64,000 bases of DNA from Streptomyces sp. NBC_00190 (GTDB lineage Bacteria > Actinomycetota > Actinomycetes > Streptomycetales > Streptomycetaceae): contig NZ_CP108131.1 in assembly GCF_036203305.1 (NCBI RefSeq), positions 1,302,001 to 1,366,000 on the forward strand. The letters are read 5' to 3'. The notes beneath the pieces were generated by a model that was not told where the DNA came from, ran no database searches, and was given only the letters and a program-made list of their open reading frames with translations. Of this stretch, positions 32,137-39,835 are shown one piece after another; position 1 is the first letter of the stretch, and each line of letters begins with the position of its first letter. Both the position numbers and the translations under genes were made by a program.

Positions 32137-33075
32137 ATGATGGTCCCCGCCGCACTCCTGCTGCTCGGCGCTCTGACCGCGGTGCTCGCGCCCCGTCTGC
32201 TGGGCCGGGCCCGATGGCCCGAGCGTGAACCGGTCGTCGCCCTGTGGGTGTGGCAGTGCGTGGTGGGTGCGGTGCTCCTGTGCCTGGGACTGTCGATGCT
32301 GCTGAGCGCGGCGGCCGCCTGGCAGGCGGTCCGGGGCCGGCTGTTCGCCGCCGCCCCGCACGGGGTGGTCGACGCGTACGCCCTGGGCGCGTCCGGAGGC
32401 CCCTGGGCCGCCGGTACGGCGCTCGCGCTGGCGGGCGGGGCGCTGTGGACCGGGACGATGCTGGCCCGGGAGGTCCTGCGGGCGCGGGCCCGGCGGCGCA
32501 CCCAGGGCACCGAACTGCTGGAGCGGGCCCCGCTGTTGCCCGGGGAGGACCCCGCGGGCGGGCGGCTCGTCGTCCTGGAGGGGCAGCGGCCGGACGCCTG
32601 GTGGCTGCCCGGGGCGGCCCCGCAACTCGTGGTCACGACGGCGGCGCTGGGCCGGCTGAAGGGGAGCCAGCTCGATGCGGTGCTCGCGCACGAGCAGGGG
32701 CACGCGGCGGCCCGCCACGACTGGCTGCTGCACTGCTCGCGGGCGCTGGCCGGGGGGTTTCCGCAGGTGCCCGTCTTCGCGGCCTTCGAGGCGGAGATGC
32801 ACCGCCTCGTCGAGCTGGCCGCCGACGACGTGGCCTCGCGGCGGTACGGGCGCCTCACCGTCGCGCTGGCCCTGGTCGGACTGAACGAGGACCGCGGGGT
32901 GTTCGGGCCCTCCGCCGCCCCCCAGGCACACGTACAGGAGCGGGTGGCGCGGCTGCTGTCGGCCGCACCCCGGCTGTCCGCGATGAACAGGCTGCGGCTG
33001 ACGGCGCTGGCGACGCTGGTCCCGGCGGTGCCGCTGCTGGTGGCCCTCGTACCGGGGCTGAGCGCCCTGGCGTAG
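32137..33075 (+). CDS. M56-family membrane metallopeptidase (BlaR1/HtpX-like)
   Basis: The protein has about 312 residues. Transmembrane helices flank a zinc-peptidase domain with HEQGH (DAVLAHEQGHAAARHDWLLH) and the third ligand region EMHRLVELAADDVASRR. The fold is that of M56 peptidases, relatives of the BlaR1/MecR1 signal transducers. The ATG at 32137 is taken; GTG 32131 and ATG 32140 are alternatives and no ribosome binding site separates them. The partner regulator (BlaI/MecI type) is not next door. With the upstream DUF5134 protein it may form a conserved membrane pair. Confidence 0.88.
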   Translation: MMVPAALLLLGALTAVLAPRLLGRARWPEREPVVALWVWQCVVGAVLLCLGLSMLLSAAAAWQAVRGRLFAAAPHGVVDAYALGASGGPWAAGTALALAGGALWTGTMLAREVLRARARRRTQGTELLERAPLLPGEDPAGGRLVVLEGQRPDAWWLPGAAPQLVVTTAALGRLKGSQLDAVLAHEQGHAAARHDWLLHCSRALAGGFPQVPVFAAFEAEMHRLVELAADDVASRRYGRLTVALALVGLNEDRGVFGPSAAPQAHVQERVARLLSAAPRLSAMNRLRLTALATLVPAVPLLVALVPGLSALA

Positions 33076-33121
33076 CACGCCCGCCCGGCAGCGGTTCGCC
33101 CCCGGGTGGCAGGATCCTTGT

Positions 33122-33769
33122 ATGCGGAACGATCACTTGCGTTGGGCGGGCATCGGCTGCGCGCTGCTCGCGGCCGTACTGACAGCGCTGGTGGTGGCGG
33201 AGTGGCAGCCGCTGCTGTCGTACGACGACCGGGTCGCCCGGGATCTGCACGGCCATGCCGTCGCCCATCCCGGGGTCACCCACACGATGCGGATCCTCAC
33301 CGACTGGGTGTGGGATCCGTGGACCATGCGGGCCCTGGCCGCCGCCGCCTGCGTGACGCTGTGGTGGCGCGGTGACCGGGAGCGGGCACTGCGGGTGGCG
33401 CTGGTGACGCTGGTGGCCGTAGTGGTGCAGCAGGGGATGAAGGGGCTGGTGGGACGGGCGCGCCCGGTGTGGCCGGACCCGGTGGATTCGGCCCACTATT
33501 CGGCCTACCCGTCCGGCCACGCGATGACGGCGACGGTGGTGGTCGGGCTGCTGCTCTGGCTGCTCCCCCGGCGGGCTCCCGCGCGGTGGGCGGGCACTGC
33601 CTGGGCGGTGGCCGTCGTCTCCGTGGTCGGAGTCGGTTTCACCCGTCTCTACCTGGGGGTCCACTGGGTGACGGACGTGGTGGCGGGCTGGCTGCTGGGC
33701 GTGGCCCTGGTGGCACTCATGACGTCCGTCTCCGTCCGCCGGCCGGGACCCGGCCGCGCCGGACCGTGA
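33122..33769 (+). CDS. PAP2-family membrane phosphatase
   Basis: This 215-residue integral membrane protein has the three phosphatase motifs in order: KGLVGRARP (KX6RP), YPSGHAMT (PSGH), and TRLYLGVHWVTDV (RX5HX3D). It likely dephosphorylates undecaprenyl pyrophosphate or a phospholipid at the outer membrane face. The ATG at 33122 is 46 bases downstream of the M56 gene on the same strand. Confidence 0.92.
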   Translation: MRNDHLRWAGIGCALLAAVLTALVVAEWQPLLSYDDRVARDLHGHAVAHPGVTHTMRILTDWVWDPWTMRALAAAACVTLWWRGDRERALRVALVTLVAVVVQQGMKGLVGRARPVWPDPVDSAHYSAYPSGHAMTATVVVGLLLWLLPRRAPARWAGTAWAVAVVSVVGVGFTRLYLGVHWVTDVVAGWLLGVALVALMTSVSVRRPGPGRAGP

Positions 33770-33852
33770 GGTGTGGTGCGCCTGGCCGGTGTGCCTGCCC
33801 TGGGCGATCCCCCGTTTCACCCAGAGCAGGCGGACCCGCGCGCTGAGTATAT

Positions 33853-33865
33853 TGGCTCTGAGCCA
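33853..33865. promoter_or_regulatory. Palindromic operator overlapping the TetR promoter
   Basis: TGGCTC-T-GAGCCA is a perfect palindrome directly after a TATATT -10-like box (33848-33853) and about 19 bases before the ATG at 33884. The location fits autorepression by the TetR protein. Confidence 0.6.
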
Positions 33866-33883
33866 GTCAACGCAGGAGTAAGC

Positions 33884-34564
33884 ATGTCCCCGCGCAGCGC
33901 ATCGGTCAATGAAGAATTGCGCAGACGTTCCCGCGAGCGGCTGCTCCACGCGACGGTCGAACTCGTCGCCGAGCGGGGCTACGAGGCCACCACGCTCGGC
34001 GACATCGCCGACCGGGCGGGCGCCGCGCGCGGCCTGGTCTCGTACTACTTCCCGGGCAAACGGCAGCTGCTGCAGTCGGCGGTGCACCGGCTGATGCACC
34101 TCACCCTGGAGGCGGCGCTGGAGCGCGAGCCGCTGCCCACCGGCGAGGACGAAGGGCGCGAGCGGCTGGCCCGGGCCATCGACGCGATCCTCGGGCTGGC
34201 CCGGGACGAGCCGCGGCTGATGCGCACGCACATGGCCGGCATCCTCCAGGCCGAGGGCTTCGTCCAGTGCGCGGAGCAGCAGCGGCTCGCCGAACTGCTG
34301 CGGGACACCGTCACCCGGTACGGCTCGACGGACGTGGACGTGGACTATCCGCTGCTGCGGGCGCTGCTGATGGGCGCCGTGGTGGCGGTCCTGCTGCCGG
34401 GCGCGCCGATGCCTGCGGCCCGGCTGCGGGCCGAGCTGTTCCAGCGCTACGGGCTGGACTGGGAGCTCGGTGTCCCGCCGGACGGCGGGCCGCCCGGCGG
34501 AACGTTCCCGTCACACACCCAGCCCCTGGGCGTCAGTGGTACTCGGGCTGGCTCTGCACGTTGA
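33884..34564 (+). CDS. TetR/AcrR-family transcriptional regulator
   Basis: The protein has 226 residues. The N-terminal helix-turn-helix (LVAERGYEATTLGDIADRAG; AARGLVSYYFPGKRQLL) is followed by a helical ligand domain with little similarity I can name and a Pro/Gly tail. The ATG at 33884 has CAGGAG upstream. The palindrome at 33853-33865 suggests self-regulation. The last 32 bases overlap the end of the convergent LVIVD gene. Targets are unknown; the adjacent phosphatase is a candidate. Confidence 0.88.
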   Translation: MSPRSASVNEELRRRSRERLLHATVELVAERGYEATTLGDIADRAGAARGLVSYYFPGKRQLLQSAVHRLMHLTLEAALEREPLPTGEDEGRERLARAIDAILGLARDEPRLMRTHMAGILQAEGFVQCAEQQRLAELLRDTVTRYGSTDVDVDYPLLRALLMGAVVAVLLPGAPMPAARLRAELFQRYGLDWELGVPPDGGPPGGTFPSHTQPLGVSGTRAGSAR

Positions 34565-36017
34565 GCCGGTCCAGCCACACCCACTTCGCGCTCGCGGTGC
34601 GCCAGTCGTCCAGCCGCAGCACGTCGAGGCCCTTGGTGATGTCGTTCGAGTAGATGTGCCCGTTGTAGTAGTACGCCGACCAGGACCCGCCGAGTCCGAG
34701 CTTGTCCGTGGTCAGCGGGCCGCGTTCGAAGTACCCGATCTCCTTGGGCTGCGCGGAGTCGGTGAACTCCCACACCGAGACCCCGCCCTGGTACCAGGCC
34801 TGCACCATGATGTCGCGGCCGCCGCCGACCGGGATCAGCGAGCCGTTGTGGGCCACGCAGTTCTCGGTGTCGGCCTGGTGCCGCGGGATCTTGAAGTAGC
34901 CGCGGAAGGCGAGCTTGCGCTGGTCCCCGCTGCCGGTGATGTCGTAGATCCCGTCGGCGCCGCGGTGGGGACCGGTGGCCTCGTTGCAGGTGGGGCCGCC
35001 ACCGCCGCCGAGTTCGTCGGTGAACACCACCTTGCCCGCCCGCTCGTTGAAGGTGGCGGAGTGCCAGAACGCGAAGTTCACGTTGTCCTGCACACGGTCG
35101 ATGACCCGCGGCTGCTCGGGCTTGCTGATGTCGAAGAGGATGCCGTCGCCCATGCAGGCGCCGGCGGCCAGGTTCTTCGACGGCAGCACGGTGATGTCGT
35201 GGCAGCCGGTGGTCTTGGAGACTCCGGGGTTGGTGGGCCCGCCCGGGTTGCCGCCGTCCGGGAACAGGATCGGGAAGGAGACGACCGCGGCCTGCGTCGG
35301 CGCCTTCTTGGGGACCTTCACCACCGAGATGCCGTCGTGCGGCGGCTGGCAGTCGGGGAAGGCCTCGTTCGGGGAGTACGAGGCGACGTAGAGGTAGATG
35401 TCACGGCCGCCCGGCACCAGCGTGTGGGTGTGGGAGCCGCAGTTGGTCTCGACGGACTTGATGTACTTGGGGTTCTTCTTGTCCTTGATGTCGAAGATCT
35501 TGATGCCCTCCCACGAGGACTTCTCCGTCGCGGGCTGCGAGACGCTGTTGCAGGAGTCGTCGCTGCGCGAGGAGTCGGTGGAGAGGAAGAGCAGGTCCCC
35601 GTAGACGGAGACGTCGTTCTGTCCGCCGGGGCACAGCACCTGGGTGACGGTCTTCGGTGCCTTCGGGTTGGCGATGTCGTAGATCGTGAAGCCGTTGTAG
35701 TTGCCCGCGTAGGCGTACCTGCCCTGGAAGGCCAGGTCGGAGTTGATGACGGTGGGGTCGGCGCTGGGGATGTTGGCCAGGGGCTTGATGTTGGCGCTGT
35801 GCACGATCTCGTCCTGGCCGGGGATCTCGCCGGGGGCGAGCTCCCTGCCGTCGACGAGGGCCGCGCCCCGCTGGTTGCCGCTCCCGGGCGATAAGTCACC
35901 CGGGTCCGGGGTGGCGGCCGCCGGTCCGGCGGTCAGAAGCGCGGTGAGGAGCCCGGCCGCAGCGACGGCCGCTCCCGCCCTTGCGCTGCGCGCTCTCGTG
36001 GTGTGGAACGTGCTCAA
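34533..36017 (-). CDS. Secreted LVIVD-repeat beta-propeller protein (TTA-containing)
   Basis: The protein has 494 residues. A signal peptide covers residues 1-36 (AAVAAAGLLTALLTAGPAAA). The mature protein is a beta-propeller built from LVIVD-type repeats (NYNGFTIYDIANPKAPKTV; EGIKIFDIKDKKNPKYIKSV; MGDGILFDISKPEQPRVIDR; GGVSVWEFTDSAQPKEIGYF). Such proteins are exported and of unknown function. A leucine near residue 42, just past the signal peptide, is encoded by TTA (35892-35894). The divergent DUF305 lipoprotein also has a TTA codon, so both should be expressed late, under bldA. Confidence 0.88.
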   Translation of the reverse strand: MSTFHTTRARSARAGAAVAAAGLLTALLTAGPAAATPDPGDLSPGSGNQRGAALVDGRELAPGEIPGQDEIVHSANIKPLANIPSADPTVINSDLAFQGRYAYAGNYNGFTIYDIANPKAPKTVTQVLCPGGQNDVSVYGDLLFLSTDSSRSDDSCNSVSQPATEKSSWEGIKIFDIKDKKNPKYIKSVETNCGSHTHTLVPGGRDIYLYVASYSPNEAFPDCQPPHDGISVVKVPKKAPTQAAVVSFPILFPDGGNPGGPTNPGVSKTTGCHDITVLPSKNLAAGACMGDGILFDISKPEQPRVIDRVQDNVNFAFWHSATFNERAGKVVFTDELGGGGGPTCNEATGPHRGADGIYDITGSGDQRKLAFRGYFKIPRHQADTENCVAHNGSLIPVGGGRDIMVQAWYQGGVSVWEFTDSAQPKEIGYFERGPLTTDKLGLGGSWSAYYYNGHIYSNDITKGLDVLRLDDWRTASAKWVWLDRLNVQSQPEYH

Positions 36018-36095
36018 CGTGCCCTCCCAAGGGAGTCCGATCGGTTCCGGTCCTCAGGGGAACGGAACCAGGACCCCGGCAGTATCTTCCTTTCC

Positions 36096-36782
36096 ATGGA
36101 CATGGCAAAAGACCCCCGGGGCCGCACGGCCTTATCCGCGCGGCTCGGCCGGCTCGCCGGAGCGGCCGCGGCCGCCGGTCTCGTGCTGACACTCACCGGC
36201 TGCCAGGGAGACGACCGGGCGGAGGGGGCCGAGGACGGACGCGCCGTGGTCGTCGCGCCGGGCAAGCCGGGCGAGAAGGCCCGCACGCTCACCCCCGAGC
36301 AGGCCGCGAAGGAAAAGCCCGACGACAGCCCGAACGCCGCCGACCACGCCTACGCCCAGAACATGATCGAACACCACAGGCAGGCCCTGACGATGAGCGC
36401 GCTGGCGCCGGACCGGGCCTCGGCGGACGGCGTCAGGCGGCTGGCGGAACGGATCACCGCCGCGCAGCAGCCCGAGATCGCGGCGATGGAGAAGTGGCTG
36501 ACCCTCCATCCGGCACCGTCGGCGCCGGTCGGCGGACACGCGCACGACCACGGCGCGATGCCGGGCATGGCGACCGAACAGCAGCTGAAGGAACTGTCCG
36601 ACGCCCGGGGAGCCGACTTCGACCGGCTCTTCCTGAAGCTGATGACCGCCCACCACGAGGGCGCCCTGAAGATGGCCGGCGAGGCGCTGACCGGCGGCAA
36701 CAACGTCGCGGTCGAGGAGATGGCCACCGAGGTGGTGGCCACGCAGAGCGCCGAGATCCACCGGATGCGCGCGATGGGCTGA
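36096..36782 (+). CDS. DUF305-family lipoprotein (TTA-containing)
   Basis: This 228-residue protein starts with a basic segment and a lipobox (LVLTLTGCQ, Cys near residue 35), so it should be a membrane-anchored lipoprotein. Two copies of the DUF305 His motif follow: AQNMIEHHRQALTMS and LMTAHHEGALKMAG, plus GHAHDHGAMPGM, all likely metal (copper) ligands. Codon 13 is TTA (36132-36134). It is divergent from the LVIVD gene across 78 bases. The start is ATG 36096 or ATG 36102; no clear ribosome binding site helps to decide. Confidence 0.88.
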   Translation: MDMAKDPRGRTALSARLGRLAGAAAAAGLVLTLTGCQGDDRAEGAEDGRAVVVAPGKPGEKARTLTPEQAAKEKPDDSPNAADHAYAQNMIEHHRQALTMSALAPDRASADGVRRLAERITAAQQPEIAAMEKWLTLHPAPSAPVGGHAHDHGAMPGMATEQQLKELSDARGADFDRLFLKLMTAHHEGALKMAGEALTGGNNVAVEEMATEVVATQSAEIHRMRAMG

Positions 36783-36834
36783 CTGCCGGGGAAGCCGGTG
36801 TCATGCTGGGACCACCTGCGGGAGGAGCTCCGCC

Positions 36835-38196
36835 GTGCTTCGTGTCGCCGTCGTCGGATCGGGCCCCAGCGGGGTCTACGCGGCCCAGACGCTGGTCCAG
36901 CAGCGCGAGGTGCCCGGGGTGCGGGTCGACGTGCTCGACCGACTGCCCGCTCCGTACGGGCTCGTCCGGTACGGGGTCGCGCCGGACCACGAGAAGATCA
37001 AGTCGCTGCAGGGCAGCCTGCGCACCGTGCTGGAGGACGAGCGGATCCGCTTCCTCGGGAACGTCGAGGTCGGCGGTGAGCGGCTGCCCACGCAGCGGCT
37101 GTTGGAGCTCTACCACGCGGTGGTGTACTGCGTGGGCGCGGCCCGGGACCGGCTGCTGGGGATCCCCGGCGAGGAGCTGGCCGGGGTGCATTCCGCGACG
37201 GCCTTCGTGTCCTGGTACAGCGGGCACCCGGATGCCGCCGCCGAGGTCTTCGACCTGGGCGGGGTGGACTCGGCGGTCGTGGTCGGCGCGGGCAACGTCG
37301 CGGTGGACGTGACGCGGATCCTGGCGCGGGGCGCGGCGGAGCTGGCGCCGACGGACATGCCGCAGCCCGCCCTCGGCGCGCTCGCGGACAGCGGCGTGCG
37401 CCGGGTGGCGATGGTGGCCCGGCGCGGCCCCTCGCAGGGCAAGTTCACCACCAAGGAACTGCGGGAGCTGGGCACGCTGCCGGAGGTGGACGCCGTGGTG
37501 GACCCCGCCGAGGCGGCCCTGGACCCGGTGTACGGGGATCCGGAGGCGGCCGCGGCGCTGCCCGCGGTGGCGCGGCGGAACCTGGAGGTGCTGCGCGGCT
37601 GGGCACAGGCCGGCCCGGGCGACGGGCCGCGCCGCATCGCCCTGCGGTTCTACCTGCGGCCGGTGGAGGTGCTGGGCGGGCCCGACGGCCGGGTGACCGG
37701 CGTGCGCTTCGAGCGGACCGCCCCGGATGGCCGTGGCGGGGTGACCGGGACCGGCGTGTACGAGGACATCGAGGCGCAGCTGGTCCTGCGCTCGGTGGGG
37801 TACAAGGGCGTCCCGCTGGCCGGGCTGCCCTTCGACCCGGCGAAGGGCACGGTCCCGCACGCGGCGGGCCGGGTCGTGCGCGCGGGCCGGGCCTCGGTCG
37901 GCGAGTACGTGGCGGGCTGGATCAAGCGCGGCCCGACGGGGGTGATCGGCACGAACCGGCCCTGCGCCAAGGAGACGGCGTCCTCGCTGCTCCAGGACGC
38001 GGGGGCGCTGGCCCGGCGCGAGGTGCCCGACGAGGACCCGCTGGACGCGATGCGGGCGGCGGGCCTGCGGCCGGTGGAATGGCCGGGCTGGCAAGCCATC
38101 GAAGCGGCCGAGTCCGAGCTCGGCCGCTCCCTGGGCCGCCGCTCGGTCAAGATCCCCGACTGGCAAGGCCTGTTCGACGCCGCCGGAGTCAGCTGA
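36835..38196 (+). CDS. Ferredoxin/adrenodoxin-type NADP+ reductase (FprA-like)
   Basis: This 453-residue FAD/NADP-binding protein has the FAD motif VAVVGSGPSGVYAAQ, PYGLVRYGVAPDHEKIK (signature of the adrenodoxin reductase group), the NADP motif VVVGAGNVAVDVTRIL, and GWIKRGPTGVIGTNRPCAKE near the C-terminus. It passes electrons from NADPH to ferredoxins, for example for P450s. The GTG start at 36835 has GGAGG upstream. The last eight bases overlap the convergent ArsR gene. Confidence 0.93.
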   Translation: MLRVAVVGSGPSGVYAAQTLVQQREVPGVRVDVLDRLPAPYGLVRYGVAPDHEKIKSLQGSLRTVLEDERIRFLGNVEVGGERLPTQRLLELYHAVVYCVGAARDRLLGIPGEELAGVHSATAFVSWYSGHPDAAAEVFDLGGVDSAVVVGAGNVAVDVTRILARGAAELAPTDMPQPALGALADSGVRRVAMVARRGPSQGKFTTKELRELGTLPEVDAVVDPAEAALDPVYGDPEAAAALPAVARRNLEVLRGWAQAGPGDGPRRIALRFYLRPVEVLGGPDGRVTGVRFERTAPDGRGGVTGTGVYEDIEAQLVLRSVGYKGVPLAGLPFDPAKGTVPHAAGRVVRAGRASVGEYVAGWIKRGPTGVIGTNRPCAKETASSLLQDAGALARREVPDEDPLDAMRAAGLRPVEWPGWQAIEAAESELGRSLGRRSVKIPDWQGLFDAAGVS

Positions 38197-38545
38197 GGAT
38201 CCGGGCCGACCGCGCTTCCTCGGCGGCCGCCGCCGTGAGGACGCTGTCGAGGAGGCCGGGGAAGAGGTCCTCCAGCTCCGCGCGGCGCAGGGCGTTGAGC
38301 TTGGTGGTGCCCCGGTAGGTCTGGCGGACGAGGCCGCTCTCGCGCAGGACGCGGAAGTGGTGGGTGGTCGTCGACTTGGTGACCGGCAGGTCGAAGTACG
38401 AGCAGGCCAGCTCCGTGGCCGAGCCGGCCAGGTCCTGGACGATGGAGAGCCGGAGCGGGTCGGAGAGCGCGTGCAGGACGCCCTCCAGCCGGATCGCGGC
38501 CGCCTCGGGGTGGTCGAGGGCGCGGGCCGTGTCACGTTCCGTCAT
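38189..38545 (-). CDS. ArsR-type winged-helix regulator
   Basis: The protein has 118 residues. The ArsR/SmtB-like winged helix reads HALSDPLRLSIVQDLAG, then FDLPVTKSTTTHHFRVLRES, then GLVRQTYRGTTKLNALRRAE. No metal-binding cysteine pair of the classical kind is present (one Cys in ELACSYFDLP), so it probably senses something other than arsenic. The ATG at 38545 is taken. It lies 108 bases downstream of the old-yellow-enzyme gene on the same strand and may control it through the palindrome at 39821-39834. Confidence 0.85.
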   Translation of the reverse strand: MTERDTARALDHPEAAAIRLEGVLHALSDPLRLSIVQDLAGSATELACSYFDLPVTKSTTTHHFRVLRESGLVRQTYRGTTKLNALRRAELEDLFPGLLDSVLTAAAAEEARSARILS

Positions 38546-38653
38546 GTCCCTGCTCCGCTCGCTCGGCTTGCCCGGGCCCCCATCGTACGAGAGTCGTCGT
38601 AGGAACAGGGCGGGGTGCGGCTCCGGCATGGGGGCGCCGGAGCCGCACCGGCT

Positions 38654-39754
38654 TCACCAGGACCGGTGGTACTGGTCGGGCGTACGGAGCTCCGCGCCGA
38701 GCTCGACGGCCGCGCGGCGGGCCCAGTACGGGTCGCGCAGCAGTTCGCGGCCCAGCAGGACGGCGTCGGCCTCGCCGTTGGCCAGGATCTTCTCGGCGTG
38801 CCCCGGTTCGGTGATCAGGCCGACGGCGGCCACGGGGAGACCGGTCTCCGCCTTGACCCGCGCGGCGAACGGCACCTGGTAGCCAGGGCCGACGGGGATC
38901 TCCACCCTGGGGGCCAGGCCTCCGGTGGAGACGTCGAGGAGGTCCACGCCGTGCTCCTGGAGCAGCCCGGCCAGCCGGACCGTCTCGTCGGCGGTCCAGC
39001 CTTCCTCCTCCAGCCAGTCGGTGGCGGAGATCCGGAAGAACAGCGGGAGCTCCTCGGGCCACACCGCCCGTACGGCGTCCACGACTTCGAGGGCGAGGCG
39101 GGTGCGGTTCTCGAACGAGCCGCCGTACGCGTCGGTGCGCTTGTTGCTGAACGGGGAGAGGAACTCGCCGATGAGGTAGCCGTGGGCGCCGTGGATCTCG
39201 ACGATCTCGTAGCCCGCCGCCAGCGCGCGCTCGGCGGCGGCAGCGAACTGGCCGACGATCTCCGCGATCTCATCGGCCGTCAGCTCGTGCGGCGCCGGGC
39301 GGTCCCCGTCGAACGGCACGGCGCTCGGGGCGACCGGCAGCCAGCCGTGCGCCTCGGGCCCGACCGAGCCACCGCCCTTCCAGGTCCGGTCGGTGGAGGC
39401 CTTGCGTCCGGCGTGCGCGATCTGGATGCCGGGGACGGTGCCCTGGGCCTTGAGGAAGGAGGTGATCCGGCGCAGCGCCTCGACCTGGGTGTCGTTCCAG
39501 ATGCCGAGGTCGTAGGGGGAGATCCGGCCTTCCGGGGAGACGGCGGTGGCCTCCTGGATGATCAGGCCGGTGCCGCCGACGGCGCGGGCGGCGTAGTGCG
39601 CGAAGTGCCAGTCGTGCGCCACGCCCGCGCCGGGGCCGAAGGCCTCGGCGCTGTACTGGCACATCGCCGCCATCCACACGCGGTTCGGGACGGTGACCGA
39701 GCGAAGGGTGTAGGGAGCGAACAGGGCAGCGAAACCAGCGGGGGCAGCACTCAT
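38654..39754 (-). CDS. Old-yellow-enzyme-type NADH:flavin oxidoreductase (YqjM-like)
   Basis: This 366-residue FMN-dependent ene-reductase has the YqjM-type MCQYSA (residues about 30-35, redox-tuning Cys), QIAHAGRKAST, IHGAHGYLIGEFLSPFSNKR, TDAYGGSFENR and the phosphate loop LLGRELLRDPYWA. It reduces activated C=C bonds of enones, often in detoxification. The ATG at 39754 has GGAG upstream. A palindrome 67-80 bases upstream is a probable operator. Expression in response to electrophiles is expected from the family. Confidence 0.92.
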   Translation of the reverse strand: MSAAPAGFAALFAPYTLRSVTVPNRVWMAAMCQYSAEAFGPGAGVAHDWHFAHYAARAVGGTGLIIQEATAVSPEGRISPYDLGIWNDTQVEALRRITSFLKAQGTVPGIQIAHAGRKASTDRTWKGGGSVGPEAHGWLPVAPSAVPFDGDRPAPHELTADEIAEIVGQFAAAAERALAAGYEIVEIHGAHGYLIGEFLSPFSNKRTDAYGGSFENRTRLALEVVDAVRAVWPEELPLFFRISATDWLEEEGWTADETVRLAGLLQEHGVDLLDVSTGGLAPRVEIPVGPGYQVPFAARVKAETGLPVAAVGLITEPGHAEKILANGEADAVLLGRELLRDPYWARRAAVELGAELRTPDQYHRSW

Positions 39755-39820
39755 CAGGGCTCTCCAGGACGTCACCGGGCGCGCCGGGGGTCGGCGGCTA
39801 AGTACGAGACTCACCGTACT

Positions 39821-39834
39821 ACGAAATCTTTCGT
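39821..39834. promoter_or_regulatory. Operator-like palindrome upstream of the ene-reductase
   Basis: ACGAAA-TC-TTTCGT is a perfect inverted repeat; flanking GTACT and ACTAC extend it to 39816-39839 with one mismatch. It overlaps the last codon of the WS/DGAT gene and sits at a promoter-like distance from the reductase start at 39754. Confidence 0.6.
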
Positions 39835-39835
39835 A

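Noticed and set aside
36454..38535. 693-codon minus-strand frame
   Set aside because: Antisense to the FprA-like gene and the end of DUF305; low-complexity translation, no ribosome binding site.
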